Source of the DNA: Ralstonia thomasii
GTDB lineage: Bacteria; Pseudomonadota; Gammaproteobacteria; Burkholderiales; Burkholderiaceae
Reading direction: 5' to 3' (one strand)
Assembly: GCF_958405895.1 (NCBI RefSeq)
Contig: NZ_CATZAR010000012.1
DNA: 64,000 nucleotides
Within the stretch, counting starts at the first letter, position 1. Each line of letters starts with the position of its first letter. The position numbers were made by a program, and so were the translations under genes. The notes under the pieces are model-generated. The model ran no database searches, was not told the DNA's origin, and was given only the letters and a program-made list of their open reading frames with translations. Shown piece after piece: positions 63,993 to 64,000 of this stretch.

Positions 63993-64000
63993 AGGAAAGT

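Overview
The window is GC-rich, gene-dense chromosomal DNA. Gene content and order (mnmG-rsmG-parA-parB-atpIBEFHAGDC, then hemE, priA, putA, gcvTHP and rep) suggest a betaproteobacterium of the Burkholderiaceae, most likely a Ralstonia; this is inferred from memory of gene order, not from a search. No tRNA, rRNA, CRISPR array, prophage or transposase gene was found.

Layout. Positions 1-5823: the end of a GMC oxidoreductase gene, then a complete branched-chain-amino-acid-type ABC importer (ATPases, binding protein, two permeases); the second ATPase has Arg in place of the Walker A Lys. Positions 6057-13690: small metabolic and regulatory genes, among them a TSUP permease, a PhnZ-like HD-domain protein and a LysR/epimerase divergent pair. 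Two decayed LysR remnants lie here, one joined by an apparent deletion to a broken short-chain dehydrogenase. Positions 13700-26300: the chromosome-housekeeping block, with three perfect parS sites (one inside mnmG), parAB and the whole F1Fo ATP synthase operon, closed by a strong terminator.

Positions 26300-39600 hold accessory genes: a FecR/DUF6600-type surface protein, a DUF3298 protein, an esterase, a PstS-like protein, a GST/LysR pair, a sterol-desaturase-like enzyme, a chemoreceptor, a GFA protein and cupins. Positions 39600-49100 carry hemE, priA (preceded by a DnaA-box cluster), trifunctional putA (preceded by two putative PutA operator motifs) and a LivJ/K-type binding protein. Positions 49270-55800 carry an antiporter/YbdK pair, an OPT transporter with a GNAT acetyltransferase, and L-serine deaminase. 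Positions 55937-60915 are the glycine cleavage operon gcvT-gcvH-gcvP on the minus strand, behind a consensus promoter and a tandem glycine riboswitch with a terminator; sdaA follows in the same direction, so glycine could be converted to serine and then pyruvate. Rep helicase ends the window, followed by dispersed repeat elements.

The most noteworthy items are the riboswitch-controlled glycine catabolic unit, the PhnZ-like oxygenase candidate with a full metal/substrate residue set, the gene-decay scars, the intragenic parS, the Walker A substitution, the DnaA boxes before priA and a 32-bp intergenic repeat present three times. I found no clearly novel multi-gene system.
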